This document shows positions 8,099 to 16,567 of a stretch of DNA of 26,948 nucleotides, one piece after another. How positions within the stretch are numbered: position 1 is the stretch's first letter; each line of letters opens with the position of its first letter. This DNA is from a virus, in IMG/VR virus record IMGVR_UViG_3300021963_000553, positions 1 to 26,948 of that record; one strand, given 5' to 3'. A model generated the notes under the pieces. It saw only the letters and a program-made list of their open reading frames with translations. It was not told where the DNA came from and ran no database searches. A program made the position numbers and the translations under genes.

Positions 8099-9616
8099 AT
8101 GGCTACGAACTACAATTACCCGAGCGTTGAAAACATCGAGACTCAGGCGCAATACCGCCCTGGTGTCGCTTCCAACATCTTCAACGTCCTGACCGGTGGT
8201 CTCGCCGGCCAAATCACCGGAAGCACTCAACGCGCTCAGGAAGCCGCTCGTGCCCGTCAGGCGCTGCTTCAAGAGGAGTTCAATAAGCGGGATGAGCAAC
8301 GGATGCTTGAGCGCCAGTTGATGGTGAACGCGCTTCAGCAGGGAATTGCTGCTCCAGAAGGTGCCACGTTCGAGGAGAGGATGGCCGACTTCAATAAGAA
8401 GCGAGTTCGTCGAGATATTGCTGCGTTTCAAGGAGCCAAAGAAGGCCTTGAAAGTCCTACTGGTCCCTATCAGTCACCGCTGCAATCTGAACCCGCATTC
8501 CAAATTGCCGCAGCTCAGGCTCAATCCGAGGCGGTTAAACGCGCTTCCGAAATTGAGCAAAACAAGAGATTGCAGGCGCTCAACGACTTTGAGTTCCTCA
8601 AGGGCTCAAACGCCCAGCTCCGCGGCAATGAAACCCCCGGAGAGCTTTCCGCTTTGGCGTACCAAGCTCGCATCAAGGCTCAGTCGCTGTATCCTCAAGA
8701 GATTAGACAGGCAGCAGACAAGGATGCAGCAATCGAGCTGTTCAATCAGAATCCTGATCTTGAGGCTTTCAAGGGTTACAACGAGCAGTCGATTCAAAAC
8801 CTCCCTCTTAGTGCTTACAAGGGGTTGAATGCGCGGGCCAACAAAGACCTCCAGAAGAGTGTTACGGAGAAGAACAAGCTGGCTCAGGAGAATGCGGTCG
8901 TTGAGGCCACGAAGATTCTCAATGGACCGGTCGAAGAGCGCGATCCGGTGAAGCTGTATAAGTTGTCTCCGTACCTTCCGGACTACCTCATCAAGAGTCC
9001 CAAGTTCCAAGCGGCAACCGGCACTGGCCCTGGACCTACGAGCGATGAAGTTAAAGCTATCAAGACTTACACCGAATCGCTTGATGGAGCCAATCGGGTT
9101 TCAAGCCTCATCGCTCGTGTTGCTGCCACTCCTGGTGGTCTCAAGAAGTTCTCCGAGAACAACTTCGGATACATCTCCGATCAGTTGAACACCAAGGGAT
9201 CCAAGTTCTTCGCAAATGACGATGAGCGTGAACTCGCCAGAGCCTTGAAGGCTGAATACGAGTCGTTCAGGCAAGGGCCTCGAAAGGCTCTATTCGGTGC
9301 TTCACTCACTCCTGGAGAAGAGGCCAGCTCTTCGTTGTCTTGGGGTTCTCCTGCGGACAAGGATTTCATGAATCGTGCGATCCAGTACATCGATCGACTG
9401 CAAGGCGAAGATCCGATTGGAATCTACATCGATATGGGAAGGTCTATAGATCCCAGAATCATCCAAAGGGTTTCTGGTCTGAAGAAGAACTACCAAGAGA
9501 TCAGACCCACGTTTGGCGTTCGCTCGTATACGTCAGGTGCTCAGGGTGCTGCGGCAGCTCCTGCTGCTGGAGGCGGAAAAGTGATCGAAATGACGCGGTC
9601 TGGAACGAGGAAATAA
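8099..9616 (+). CDS. Internal virion / ejection protein, putative
   Basis: This 505-residue protein is mostly helical. Residues 29-54 carry the TGG motif shared with the preceding gene (NVLTGGLAGQITG). A long Gln/Glu/Arg-rich coiled-coil region (about 45-190) follows, then a mixed central part. The C-terminal region (about 340-470) is more globular (KTYTESLDGANRVSSLIARV, SLSWGSPADKDFMNRAIQYID). It is separated by three bases from the previous gene, with GGAGG ten bases before the start, and by one base from the next. Size, composition and location fit a middle ejection protein of a podovirus. No catalytic motif was recognised. Confidence 0.5.
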   Translation: MATNYNYPSVENIETQAQYRPGVASNIFNVLTGGLAGQITGSTQRAQEAARARQALLQEEFNKRDEQRMLERQLMVNALQQGIAAPEGATFEERMADFNKKRVRRDIAAFQGAKEGLESPTGPYQSPLQSEPAFQIAAAQAQSEAVKRASEIEQNKRLQALNDFEFLKGSNAQLRGNETPGELSALAYQARIKAQSLYPQEIRQAADKDAAIELFNQNPDLEAFKGYNEQSIQNLPLSAYKGLNARANKDLQKSVTEKNKLAQENAVVEATKILNGPVEERDPVKLYKLSPYLPDYLIKSPKFQAATGTGPGPTSDEVKAIKTYTESLDGANRVSSLIARVAATPGGLKKFSENNFGYISDQLNTKGSKFFANDDERELARALKAEYESFRQGPRKALFGASLTPGEEASSSLSWGSPADKDFMNRAIQYIDRLQGEDPIGIYIDMGRSIDPRIIQRVSGLKKNYQEIRPTFGVRSYTSGAQGAAAAPAAGGGKVIEMTRSGTRK

Positions 9617-9617
9617 C

Positions 9618-12600
9618 ATGGCTATCCAAGTTAAAGTCGAAGGTCTCGGCACACTCAGCTTCCCTGATGATACCCCAGAGGATGTCATCTCTGATGCTGT
9701 CAGGCGTGAGGTGGCCAACCAGGACGCTCAGAATCAAAAAGTGGCTCGTTTGAGCAGGCTTCCGATGACCGGTGGAGCATTCATGCCTCCGACCAAGCAG
9801 ACGATCGGAGAAGAGTCCATGGCTGAAGCCGAAGCGATTCAACGCGAGAAGATGCGCGATCTCGGAAAGGCTTCTCTTAGATACGGCGTTCCACTTGCCG
9901 CTGGTATTGCCGCTGGACCTGTAACCGGACTCGCTGCTCTTGCTCGAACTGCTCTTATTGGAGGAACCGCGGCGGGCGCTGGCGAAACGGGCGCTGAGAC
10001 GATTGAGAAATTCGCTGAAGGACAAGAATATCGTCCTGGTCAGATTTTAGGAGCAACAGTTCGAGGAGCCGTTCCATATCTCAAGGGAGCTGGCCCGCTC
10101 ACCACGTTGGCTAAAAACGTAACTGCGGCAGGAACCGGTGGTGTTGCCGGTGGAATGCTCGAAGGAGGAGTCACTGATGCGCGTTCTGCGATCAAGGAAT
10201 TCGGCATTTCAGGCGGTCTTGCTGGCGTTCCTCAGGCTGCTGAGAGCTTTGCTGGAGCTGTTGGCAGCTTCTTCCGCAAAGCGGGAGAGAAGGCTCAGGT
10301 TCTTGAGAAGGCTGGCATCACTCCGTTGGCCACAGATGTGGTTCCCGGCCTCGCTTCGTTCGCTCAGAGGGCGCAATCGAAGATGGGTCTCAACACTCTG
10401 CGTCAGCTTGAGGAAAATCAGGTCGCTGAGATTGAAAGACGAGCCCGTGAACTCGGTGGATCGGTCAATCCGACCGATGTTGTCCGCGTTTACGAGGATG
10501 CGGTTCAGCTTTTGGGCCTCAACAAGGTCAATGACATCACCGGACAGAGCCGAACCTTCGCCGGGGCCACTGAAGCTCTCCAAAACGCGGTCAACGAGGC
10601 CAAGAAGTACGGCAATGAGTTGATGCAGTCTGAGCAGCAGGCTTTCAAGGAGACTCGAACCAGAGAACTCAACGATGTGGAGCAGAATTGGCTCCAATTC
10701 GTGGATTCTCTTGGCACTCAGACCGAACAAAAGATCGCTGGAGCACTGAATCCTAGGATCGCGGCACAAGAAGCACGAGCTACGAGAGAAGCGTTCCCTG
10801 CTGGAGTGCCTGAAGGCGCTGATACTGCCCGAAAAGGATTCAGGATCCAGCAACTCATCACTCAACCGGCAGAAGGCCAGCCTCCAGGTCTGAAGCAGCT
10901 CACTGACGACTTCTTCAAGAAAGAATACGCGGGCATTCCGACTGAGGAACGCGTTTTTAGACCGGATGTTCCGATTGGAGAAACTGGAGTTTCACTAATC
11001 GACAAAGTTCAAGAACTGAGGGCTTTAATTCCAAAAACTGGAATGCCAGGACTTGAAGACATCATTAAAGGTGCCAGCAGAACCGAACGAGTTCCTATTG
11101 CTGGAACTGGTGGAATGGCTTCAAAAGCAGTGCCTTCCAACTTTTCGTTGTCTGAACTTCGAGAAATCAGGTCCAACCTTGAAAACTGGGCCTATTCCAA
11201 GGAAGCGTACGGAAGTAAGGCTCAAGCAAAGGCAAAAGAGCTTTCAAACTACATCACCACGTTGCTCAACGAGCAGGCTCCGATCGTTTATAAGCCTGAA
11301 ATCGCTGAAAAGTTTCTACAAACTCAAGCCAAGTACGCTCAAGTTCGCAAACTCTGGGAGAACCCATACATTGAAAGAGCGTTCGCAGGGATTGAAGCGA
11401 CTCCTGAGAAGTTCCTCGAACAGCTTGGAAACTCGGTCACGAAATACGGCACTCAAGGCATTCAATACCGTGGCATTTCAGATCTTCTGGACAACCTGAA
11501 GGCCATCGGTGTCGAGGGCGTTCCTGATCGCTCCGAGATCAACTCTCTGGTGCAGCAGTTCATTGCCACCAAAGCGGCCAACGCCGCTGGCGGAATCGAC
11601 AACACCAAGCTGCTTGGAATCCTCAACGGCATCGAGCGGACAGCCCCGGGATCGCTTCAGGAACTTGGGTTCGGAAACCTCGCTCAGCTTCGCAACTTCG
11701 ATGTCGTCAACAACCTGATCCAGTCGAGCACCAAAGATAAAAAGGTCGATTACCGTGGCCTGCTCACAAAGCTGAACGTCATGGAGTCCCAATCTCCGGG
11801 AACCCTCAAGGCTCTTGGGCTTGGACCCATCGACGATCTGGAGAAGCTGAACCGAAACCTTGGCGCTGCTGAGACCGAACTGTCGGAGGCTGTGAAAGCT
11901 CGTGAGGCGGCTAAATCCGACACGCTCACCGGTTACAAGATCAGCGAGCGCATTCTTGGCCTGCTTGAAGACTCCAGGGACATCAAGTCCGTGATGAACA
12001 CGCTTGAGGATCAGGTCAGCAACGCGGCCACTCCAGAGCTTCGCAAAGCCGCCGCTGATGCGCTGATCAACACGCGGGCCACCAAGATCGAGGACATCCT
12101 GTTTGGAACGCGCCAGAATGGGGTGTCACCCGGAGCGTCCAGCCTTGATCCGGACAACATCCGAAAGATGCTTGCCACGCCTTCGACGCGAGAGGAGTTC
12201 TCAAACATCGTTGGACCGCGGGTACTGAAGCAGATCGAAGACGAACTCCTGCCGGCATTCGACATCATCAGGGATCGTCAGCTTCGTGCTGGTGGAGCGG
12301 GCCAGACAACCGGTGGCCAGCTTGTTGAAAAAGCCACCCTGAGCGGATTCAAATCGCCTTTTGTTATCGGTGGAACGCTGCTAGCAACCGGAGGTGAACT
12401 TAAGACATCAGCTCTTGCTGGATTGGTGACACTGGCCGCTGATATCGGTGTGCCGTACCTTGCGGCAAAGGTGCTTGCCCGTACAGTCGGAGCGACCGGA
12501 CTCCGCAGCAAACAGGCCAGTGCTCAGGCCATCGAATCGCTCGCTCGCGCCGTCAATAAAGCTCCGAATCGAGAGGCTGCGCTGCGCCTGATGCGCGACT

Positions 12601-12641
12601 TTTCCGAGACCGGAGAAGCCCCGAGCAACACGCGGGAATAA
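9618..12641 (+). CDS. Giant internal virion / DNA ejection protein, putative
   Basis: At 1007 residues this is the longest product in the window. The N-terminal 35 residues (VKVEGLGTLSFPDDTPEDVISDAVRR) resemble the short beta/helix opening common in large phage virion proteins. Residues about 90-220 are Gly/Ala-rich and hydrophobic (GVPLAAGIAAGPVTGLAAL; GTGGVAGGMLEGG), a likely membrane-active segment. A long helical part follows. I see no convincing lytic-transglycosylase motif, unlike some T7 gp16-type proteins. AGGA lies eight bases before the start. It ends the virion block; the strand stays plus, but the next genes are recombination genes. Confidence 0.55.
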   Translation: MAIQVKVEGLGTLSFPDDTPEDVISDAVRREVANQDAQNQKVARLSRLPMTGGAFMPPTKQTIGEESMAEAEAIQREKMRDLGKASLRYGVPLAAGIAAGPVTGLAALARTALIGGTAAGAGETGAETIEKFAEGQEYRPGQILGATVRGAVPYLKGAGPLTTLAKNVTAAGTGGVAGGMLEGGVTDARSAIKEFGISGGLAGVPQAAESFAGAVGSFFRKAGEKAQVLEKAGITPLATDVVPGLASFAQRAQSKMGLNTLRQLEENQVAEIERRARELGGSVNPTDVVRVYEDAVQLLGLNKVNDITGQSRTFAGATEALQNAVNEAKKYGNELMQSEQQAFKETRTRELNDVEQNWLQFVDSLGTQTEQKIAGALNPRIAAQEARATREAFPAGVPEGADTARKGFRIQQLITQPAEGQPPGLKQLTDDFFKKEYAGIPTEERVFRPDVPIGETGVSLIDKVQELRALIPKTGMPGLEDIIKGASRTERVPIAGTGGMASKAVPSNFSLSELREIRSNLENWAYSKEAYGSKAQAKAKELSNYITTLLNEQAPIVYKPEIAEKFLQTQAKYAQVRKLWENPYIERAFAGIEATPEKFLEQLGNSVTKYGTQGIQYRGISDLLDNLKAIGVEGVPDRSEINSLVQQFIATKAANAAGGIDNTKLLGILNGIERTAPGSLQELGFGNLAQLRNFDVVNNLIQSSTKDKKVDYRGLLTKLNVMESQSPGTLKALGLGPIDDLEKLNRNLGAAETELSEAVKAREAAKSDTLTGYKISERILGLLEDSRDIKSVMNTLEDQVSNAATPELRKAAADALINTRATKIEDILFGTRQNGVSPGASSLDPDNIRKMLATPSTREEFSNIVGPRVLKQIEDELLPAFDIIRDRQLRAGGAGQTTGGQLVEKATLSGFKSPFVIGGTLLATGGELKTSALAGLVTLAADIGVPYLAAKVLARTVGATGLRSKQASAQAIESLARAVNKAPNREAALRLMRDFSETGEAPSNTRE

Positions 12642-12658
12642 TTTCCGCAAGAAATAGT

Positions 12659-12686
12659 TTGCAACACTCGGCAACACGGGATACGT
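12659..12686 (+). promoter_or_regulatory. Possible promoter before the recombination genes
   Basis: TTGCAA (12659-12664) and TACGTT (12682-12687) are separated by 17 bases and lie in the only gap between virion and recombination genes. The match to sigma-70 elements is modest (four of six and three of six). The position, at the change of gene function, is the main support. Confidence 0.3.
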
Positions 12687-12697
12687 TCTGTCCCGTG
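12675..12697. promoter_or_regulatory. Inverted repeat at the excisionase-like gene start
   Basis: CACGGGA and TCCCGTG form a perfect 7-bp inverted repeat around a 9-base centre. The right arm ends exactly on the GTG start codon of the HTH gene, and the left arm overlaps the possible -10 region. It could be an operator bound by the HTH protein itself, or an RNA hairpin hiding the start. Confidence 0.45.
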
Positions 12698-12868
12698 AGC
12701 GTAAAACTACTCTCTATCAAGGAGATCGCACAGACGCTCGGGACTCATCCCGAGACCGTGCGTCGCTGGATCAGGGATGGTCGGCTTCCAGCCATGAAGG
12801 CAACGAAGCGCACGATCCGTGTTCGCTCCGACGTCATCGAGCAACTACTCCGAAACAACAACAAATGA
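12695..12868 (+). CDS. Excisionase/MerR-like HTH DNA-binding protein
   Basis: This 57-residue protein is almost entirely one helix-turn-helix of the excisionase (Xis/MerR-like) type: SIKEIAQTLGTHPETVRRWIRDGRLPAMK (about residues 7-35), followed by a wing-like basic strand (RTIRVRSDVIEQLL). The start is GTG at 12695; a TTG farther up would add residues that do not belong to the fold. Its stop overlaps the RecT-like gene by ATGA, so it heads the recombination operon. In phages such proteins act as excisionases or small transcription regulators. No integrase is seen here, so the regulator role seems as likely. Confidence 0.65.
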   Translation: MSVKLLSIKEIAQTLGTHPETVRRWIRDGRLPAMKATKRTIRVRSDVIEQLLRNNNK

Positions 12869-13644
12869 ACGCAATCGCAACGACAACCGCTGATGCATCC
12901 TCCGAGATGTACAGCAAGATCGCAGACCCCATCACCGCCATCGAGAAGATGGGCGAGTGGATAGCTTCCAGCGGCATGCTGGGATGCACCAAGGTCGAAC
13001 AGGGCAAACTCATCGCGTGGCAATGCGCCGCCGAGCGCAAGACCCCGTTCGATTTCAAGCGCGAGTACCACATCATCAACGGCTCACTCAGCATGCGCTC
13101 CGATGCCATGCTGGCCGGCTACCGCGCTCGCGGCGGCAAGGTGCTGTGGAAGCAGTTCGACACCAAGGCGGCAATCGCTGTCTGGAAGTACGACGGCAAC
13201 GAATGCGAGATCGGATTCACCCTTGAGGACGCCAAGCTCGCGGGTCTCCTCCCCGCCAAGCCGGGTTCCGGGTGGGCCAAGGATCCGGGTGCAATGCTCC
13301 GCGCTCGTTGTATCTCCAAAGCAATCCGCATGCTGGCTCCTGAAGTGGTGGCCGGCATCTATACCCCGGAAGAGACCGAGGACTTCCAGCCCGCGCCCGC
13401 TGAGGTGGCTGTCGCTCCAGCCAAGGCCTTCGACCTCGTGGCCAAGCTCGAAGAACTCTTCGAGGCTCGTGAGTACGATGTAAACGCGCTGCTGCTCAAG
13501 GCTGGTCGAATCAAGGAAGGCCAGACCTTCCGCGATTTGGATGACACCTTCGCCAGCAAGTACATCAGCAAGCCTGACCTCATCCTCAACAAGCTGCCCG
13601 TCATCGTGACCACCGAGATCGTGAACACGGAGGTGCAGCCGTGA
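12865..13644 (+). CDS. RecT-like single-strand annealing protein
   Basis: This 259-residue protein has the RecT-type core. It opens with a helical region and AAERKTPFDF, then REYHIINGSLSMRSDAMLAGYRARGG, a beta stretch (VLWKQFDTKAAIAVWKYDG), and KDPGAMLRARCISKAIRMLAPEVV followed by GIYTPEE near residues 139-172. This last motif (Lys/Pro, Met-Leu-x-Arg, Arg-x-x-x-Pro) is typical of RecT family annealases. It would anneal resected strands made by the exonuclease encoded directly downstream (GTGA overlap). The C-terminal 80 residues are variable. The leader is CAACAACAA-rich with no Shine-Dalgarno sequence. The family is assigned from motif pattern. Confidence 0.7.
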   Translation: MNAIATTTADASSEMYSKIADPITAIEKMGEWIASSGMLGCTKVEQGKLIAWQCAAERKTPFDFKREYHIINGSLSMRSDAMLAGYRARGGKVLWKQFDTKAAIAVWKYDGNECEIGFTLEDAKLAGLLPAKPGSGWAKDPGAMLRARCISKAIRMLAPEVVAGIYTPEETEDFQPAPAEVAVAPAKAFDLVAKLEELFEAREYDVNALLLKAGRIKEGQTFRDLDDTFASKYISKPDLILNKLPVIVTTEIVNTEVQP

Positions 13645-14420
13645 GCGGAGAACTCATCTGCAACATGCCGGCGGCGATCTACCACGGCACCAAGGCACTC
13701 TCGAAGTCCGGGCTTGATCAGTTTCGCAAGTCGCCCGCCCATTTCCGCGCTTGGCAGGACGGCATCACCAAGAACGAGTCGTCCCCCGCCCTTGAGTTCG
13801 GCACTGCGGTTCACATGGCGATCCTTGAGCCTGAGCTATTCGCCAAGTCATACACTGTCTTCACCGGCGATCGCCGCAACAAGGACGGAAAAGCAGCCTA
13901 CGAGGCCGTCATCGCATCGGGCATGAACCCGCTCAACCAAGAGCAATGGGACAACATCACCGGAGCCGCTGCCGCGGTTCACGCTCACCCTGCCGCCGCT
14001 CCGCTGCTCAACGGCATCCAGACCGAGGTCTCGTGCTTCGACACTTGGATGGGCGCGAAGGTCAAAGCCCGCATCGACGGCCTTGGGAAGGACTACATCA
14101 TCGACGTCAAAACCACCCAGGACGCATCGCCAGTGGCCTTCGGGAAGTCATGCGCCCAGTTCCGATATCACGTTCAAGCCGCGTGGTATCGCCAGATCAC
14201 AGGTATCCAACGGTTCGTGTTCATCGCGGTCGAGAAGGAGGCACCCTATGGCGTGGCCTGCTACGAACTCGATGAGCAGGCCATCAACCTCGGCATCGAT
14301 ATCATCGAGGAACAACTCCGAACATACGTCGAGTGCGAGCAACTCAACTCTTGGCCCTGCTACTCGTCCCAGATCCAATCACTCTCGCTGCCCGCGTGGG
14401 CGGCTCGTCAGTCCGAATAA
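13641..14420 (+). CDS. RecE-like PD-(D/E)XK exonuclease
   Basis: This 259-residue protein matches the C-terminal nuclease of RecE (exonuclease VIII). IYHGTKALSKSGLDQFRKSP and LEFGTAVHMAILEP form the N-terminal signature. The catalytic core is ARID (Asp146) followed by IIDVKTT (Asp155, Lys157), then a Gln/Tyr helix (YHVQAAWYRQ). It would degrade 5' strands to give 3' tails for the RecT-like partner. The start is GTG with GGAGG seven bases upstream, overlapping the recT-like stop. The length fits a stand-alone RecE-type nuclease. Confidence 0.8.
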   Translation: MSGELICNMPAAIYHGTKALSKSGLDQFRKSPAHFRAWQDGITKNESSPALEFGTAVHMAILEPELFAKSYTVFTGDRRNKDGKAAYEAVIASGMNPLNQEQWDNITGAAAAVHAHPAAAPLLNGIQTEVSCFDTWMGAKVKARIDGLGKDYIIDVKTTQDASPVAFGKSCAQFRYHVQAAWYRQITGIQRFVFIAVEKEAPYGVACYELDEQAINLGIDIIEEQLRTYVECEQLNSWPCYSSQIQSLSLPAWAARQSE

Positions 14421-14444
14421 CAACAGCAACACACATCCCAACAC

Positions 14445-14864
14445 ATGAAATTCAAAGTCGATCGTTCCCAAGCCGAAGTTAAGCCGTTTGCCGGTCCCGG
14501 CGAATACACCATCGTCATCCAGTCCGCCAAGGACGAGGGTCTCGACAAGAGCGGTAACAGCGTCGCCACGCTGCGATACAAGGGCACTGGTGGAGAAGTC
14601 ATCAGCGACCGCTTCATCCTCAAGGACACCATGATGTGGCGTCTGCAGGCGTTGATCAGCGCGACTGAAGCCAACATCGATGACGGTGCCGAGTTCGATT
14701 TTAGCGTCGGAGGAGCATTCACACGGTTCCTCCAGGGCTTCGTTGGGCTGTCGATGATCGTCGTCCTCGAAGAGGAGAAGTACACCGACAAGCAAGGTCA
14801 GGAGCAGACCGCTCTGCGTGTTCGTCGGATGAAGAAGGTGCCGTCCGATAACGACACCATCTAA
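14445..14864 (+). CDS. DUF669-like recombination/replication accessory protein
   Basis: This 139-residue beta-rich protein opens MKFKVDRSQAEV, then AGPGEYTIVIQSAKDEGLDKSGN, the usual beginning of DUF669-type phage proteins. These sit next to recombination genes and are often suspected of binding single-stranded DNA. An internal segment (FTRFLQGFVGLSMIVVLEEE) and a basic tail (RVRRMKKV) follow. The 25-base leader is A/C-rich without a Shine-Dalgarno sequence. A strong hairpin follows the stop by 14 bases. Family by pattern; function unproven. Confidence 0.55.
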   Translation: MKFKVDRSQAEVKPFAGPGEYTIVIQSAKDEGLDKSGNSVATLRYKGTGGEVISDRFILKDTMMWRLQALISATEANIDDGAEFDFSVGGAFTRFLQGFVGLSMIVVLEEEKYTDKQGQEQTALRVRRMKKVPSDNDTI

Positions 14865-14878
14865 CCACTAAACAAAAG

Positions 14879-14904
14879 CCCCCGGAGGTTGCAGCCTCCG
14901 GGGG
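14879..14904. terminator. GC-rich 10-bp hairpin between accessory and helicase genes
   Basis: CCCCCGGAGG and CCTCCGGGGG form a perfect 10-bp stem with the loop TTGCAG. On the plus strand no U-run follows. On the minus strand the stem is followed by CTTTTGTTT, which makes a classical intrinsic terminator for antisense transcription. For plus-strand RNA it could pause polymerase, or protect or separate the upstream message. Confidence 0.6.
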
Positions 14905-14942
14905 TGACATGAGTCCAAAACAACAAAGCGCAACGACACGCT

Positions 14943-16433
14943 ATGCAACTGAGACCGTACCAAGAAGAGTGTGTGGGTCAAGTCTTCCAGTCTTGGGAAG
15001 ATTATCAACGATCGCTGATCGTCATCCCCACTGGTGGCGGGAAGACCATCGTCTTCGCTCACATAGCCAATCGCGCTCAGGGTCGCACCCTCATCATCGC
15101 GCACCGCGAAGAACTCCTTCAGCAGGCCAAGGACAAGATCAAGCAGGCCGTCGGTCGAGACGCTGCACTCGAACGCGCTGAGGACTTCGCGGGTCCAGAG
15201 TTCCGTATAGTTGTCGGATCCATTCAAACCCTTCTACGCCGACACAATCGGTTCGATCCCGATTACTTCACCAACATCATCATCGACGAGGCGCATCACG
15301 TTGCAGCCGACTCGTACCAGAGCGTTCTAAGCCACTTTCCGCAGGCCAATATCCTCGGGGTCACCGCAACCCCAGATCGCTCCGATAAGAAACAGCTCGG
15401 GTCATTCTTCGAGAACGTCGCCTACGAGGTCACACTCCTCGATCTCATCAAGCAGGGCTATCTCGTACCCATCAAAGCCCGTGTCTGCGATGTCTCCATC
15501 GATCTCACCAAGGTCAAGTTCCACGCCGGCGACTTCGATGCCAATGACACCGCTCACGCCATCGAGCCGTACCTCGAACGCATAGCAGCCCAGATCAAGC
15601 AGTTCGGCGGGAAGAAGACCATCGTGTTCCTGCCGCTCATAGCCACATCGGAGAAGATGACCTCCATCTGCCGCGCAATCGGCCTCGATGCCGAGCACGT
15701 GGATGGCACCAGCACCGATCGTAAAGAGATCCTCAAGCGTTTCTCCCAGAAGCAGCGCGGAGTCCTCTGCAATGCCATGCTACTGACCGAGGGGTACGAT
15801 GAGCCTAGCATCGACACCATCGTCTGCCTGCGCCCCACCAGAAGCCGCTCACTCTACACCCAGATGATCGGTCGCGGCACCCGGCTGCATGCCGGCAAGA
15901 CCCATCTCACCATCCTCGACTTCCTATGGATGACCGGACGCCACAAGCTCGTGCGTCCCACGCGCCTCATCTCCCAGGATGAGATCGGAGACATCGCTGA
16001 TGAACTCACGGCCAAGCAGGGCGAGTTCGATCTCCAGGAGGTCGTCAACGACGCGGTGATACAGCGCGAGAATGCGTTGGCCAAGCAGTTGGCTCAGAAG
16101 AAGAAGCTGTCCGGGAAGACCATCGATCCGCTAGAGTTCGCCTTGTCGATCCACGACACAACGATGGCCGACTGGGAACCGACCATGCCGTGGCACTCGC
16201 AGCCGGTCACTGAATCGCAGGCCAAGACACTCAAGAGCTTCGGGTTCTCAACCGACTCGATCACCTGCCGCGGTCAGGCCAGCGCGGTGCTGGATCGTGT
16301 GATGAATCGAGCGGCCCTGAAGCTCGCCACACCCAAGCAGGTTCGCTGTCTGACCCGTTTCGGAATCAAGAACGCGCACACATGGAAGTTCGATGCGGCC
16401 TCCCAATTCCTGTCGAAGGCATTCCAACGATGA
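14943..16433 (+). CDS. Superfamily 2 DEAH-type DNA helicase
   Basis: This 496-residue ATP-driven helicase of the type II restriction/UvrB-like SF2 group has LRPYQ at residues 3-7, Walker A PTGGGKT (29-35), DEAHH (115-119), VTATPDRSD (motif III region) and QMIGRGTR (motif VI, about 307-314). The C-terminal 90 residues hold two related copies of a small helical module: TESQAKTLKSFGF with RGQASAVLDRVM, and TPKQVRCLTRFGI with DAASQFLSKAF. It probably unwinds DNA in replication or recombination. The start lacks a Shine-Dalgarno sequence (CAACGACACGCT). The stop overlaps the next gene as ATGA. Confidence 0.85.
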   Translation: MQLRPYQEECVGQVFQSWEDYQRSLIVIPTGGGKTIVFAHIANRAQGRTLIIAHREELLQQAKDKIKQAVGRDAALERAEDFAGPEFRIVVGSIQTLLRRHNRFDPDYFTNIIIDEAHHVAADSYQSVLSHFPQANILGVTATPDRSDKKQLGSFFENVAYEVTLLDLIKQGYLVPIKARVCDVSIDLTKVKFHAGDFDANDTAHAIEPYLERIAAQIKQFGGKKTIVFLPLIATSEKMTSICRAIGLDAEHVDGTSTDRKEILKRFSQKQRGVLCNAMLLTEGYDEPSIDTIVCLRPTRSRSLYTQMIGRGTRLHAGKTHLTILDFLWMTGRHKLVRPTRLISQDEIGDIADELTAKQGEFDLQEVVNDAVIQRENALAKQLAQKKKLSGKTIDPLEFALSIHDTTMADWEPTMPWHSQPVTESQAKTLKSFGFSTDSITCRGQASAVLDRVMNRAALKLATPKQVRCLTRFGIKNAHTWKFDAASQFLSKAFQR

Positions 16434-16567
16434 ACACCGCCCTGACAATCATCTCCATGGCCGTGCTGATGCCCCTCTGCGTGATCGCAGGCATCTACGT
16501 AGGCCACACTCTCACCATCCGGTCCCAACAAACCAAAACCAATGAGCAAAACAATCGTAGCCTGTGA
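16430..16567 (+). CDS. 45-residue membrane miniprotein
   Basis: This short gene starts on the ATGA overlapping the helicase stop. Residues about 4-28 form one hydrophobic helix (ALTIISMAVLMPLCVIAGIY), followed by a polar tail (RSQQTKTNEQNNRSL). Its end overlaps the resolvase start by 26 bases. The A/C-rich tail codons double as the leader of that gene. Function unknown; a single-pass inner-membrane protein is inferred. Confidence 0.5.
   Translation: MNTALTIISMAVLMPLCVIAGIYVGHTLTIRSQQTKTNEQNNRSL

Noticed and set aside
7562-8431. 289-codon minus-strand frame
   Set aside because: It runs antisense across three plus-strand gene boundaries with clear start sites, and has no family features.
14909-15181. 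Alternative start MSPKQQS just after the hairpin
   Set aside because: It is out of frame with the helicase and gives an Arg/His-rich low-complexity product. The helicase motifs fix the frame from 14943.
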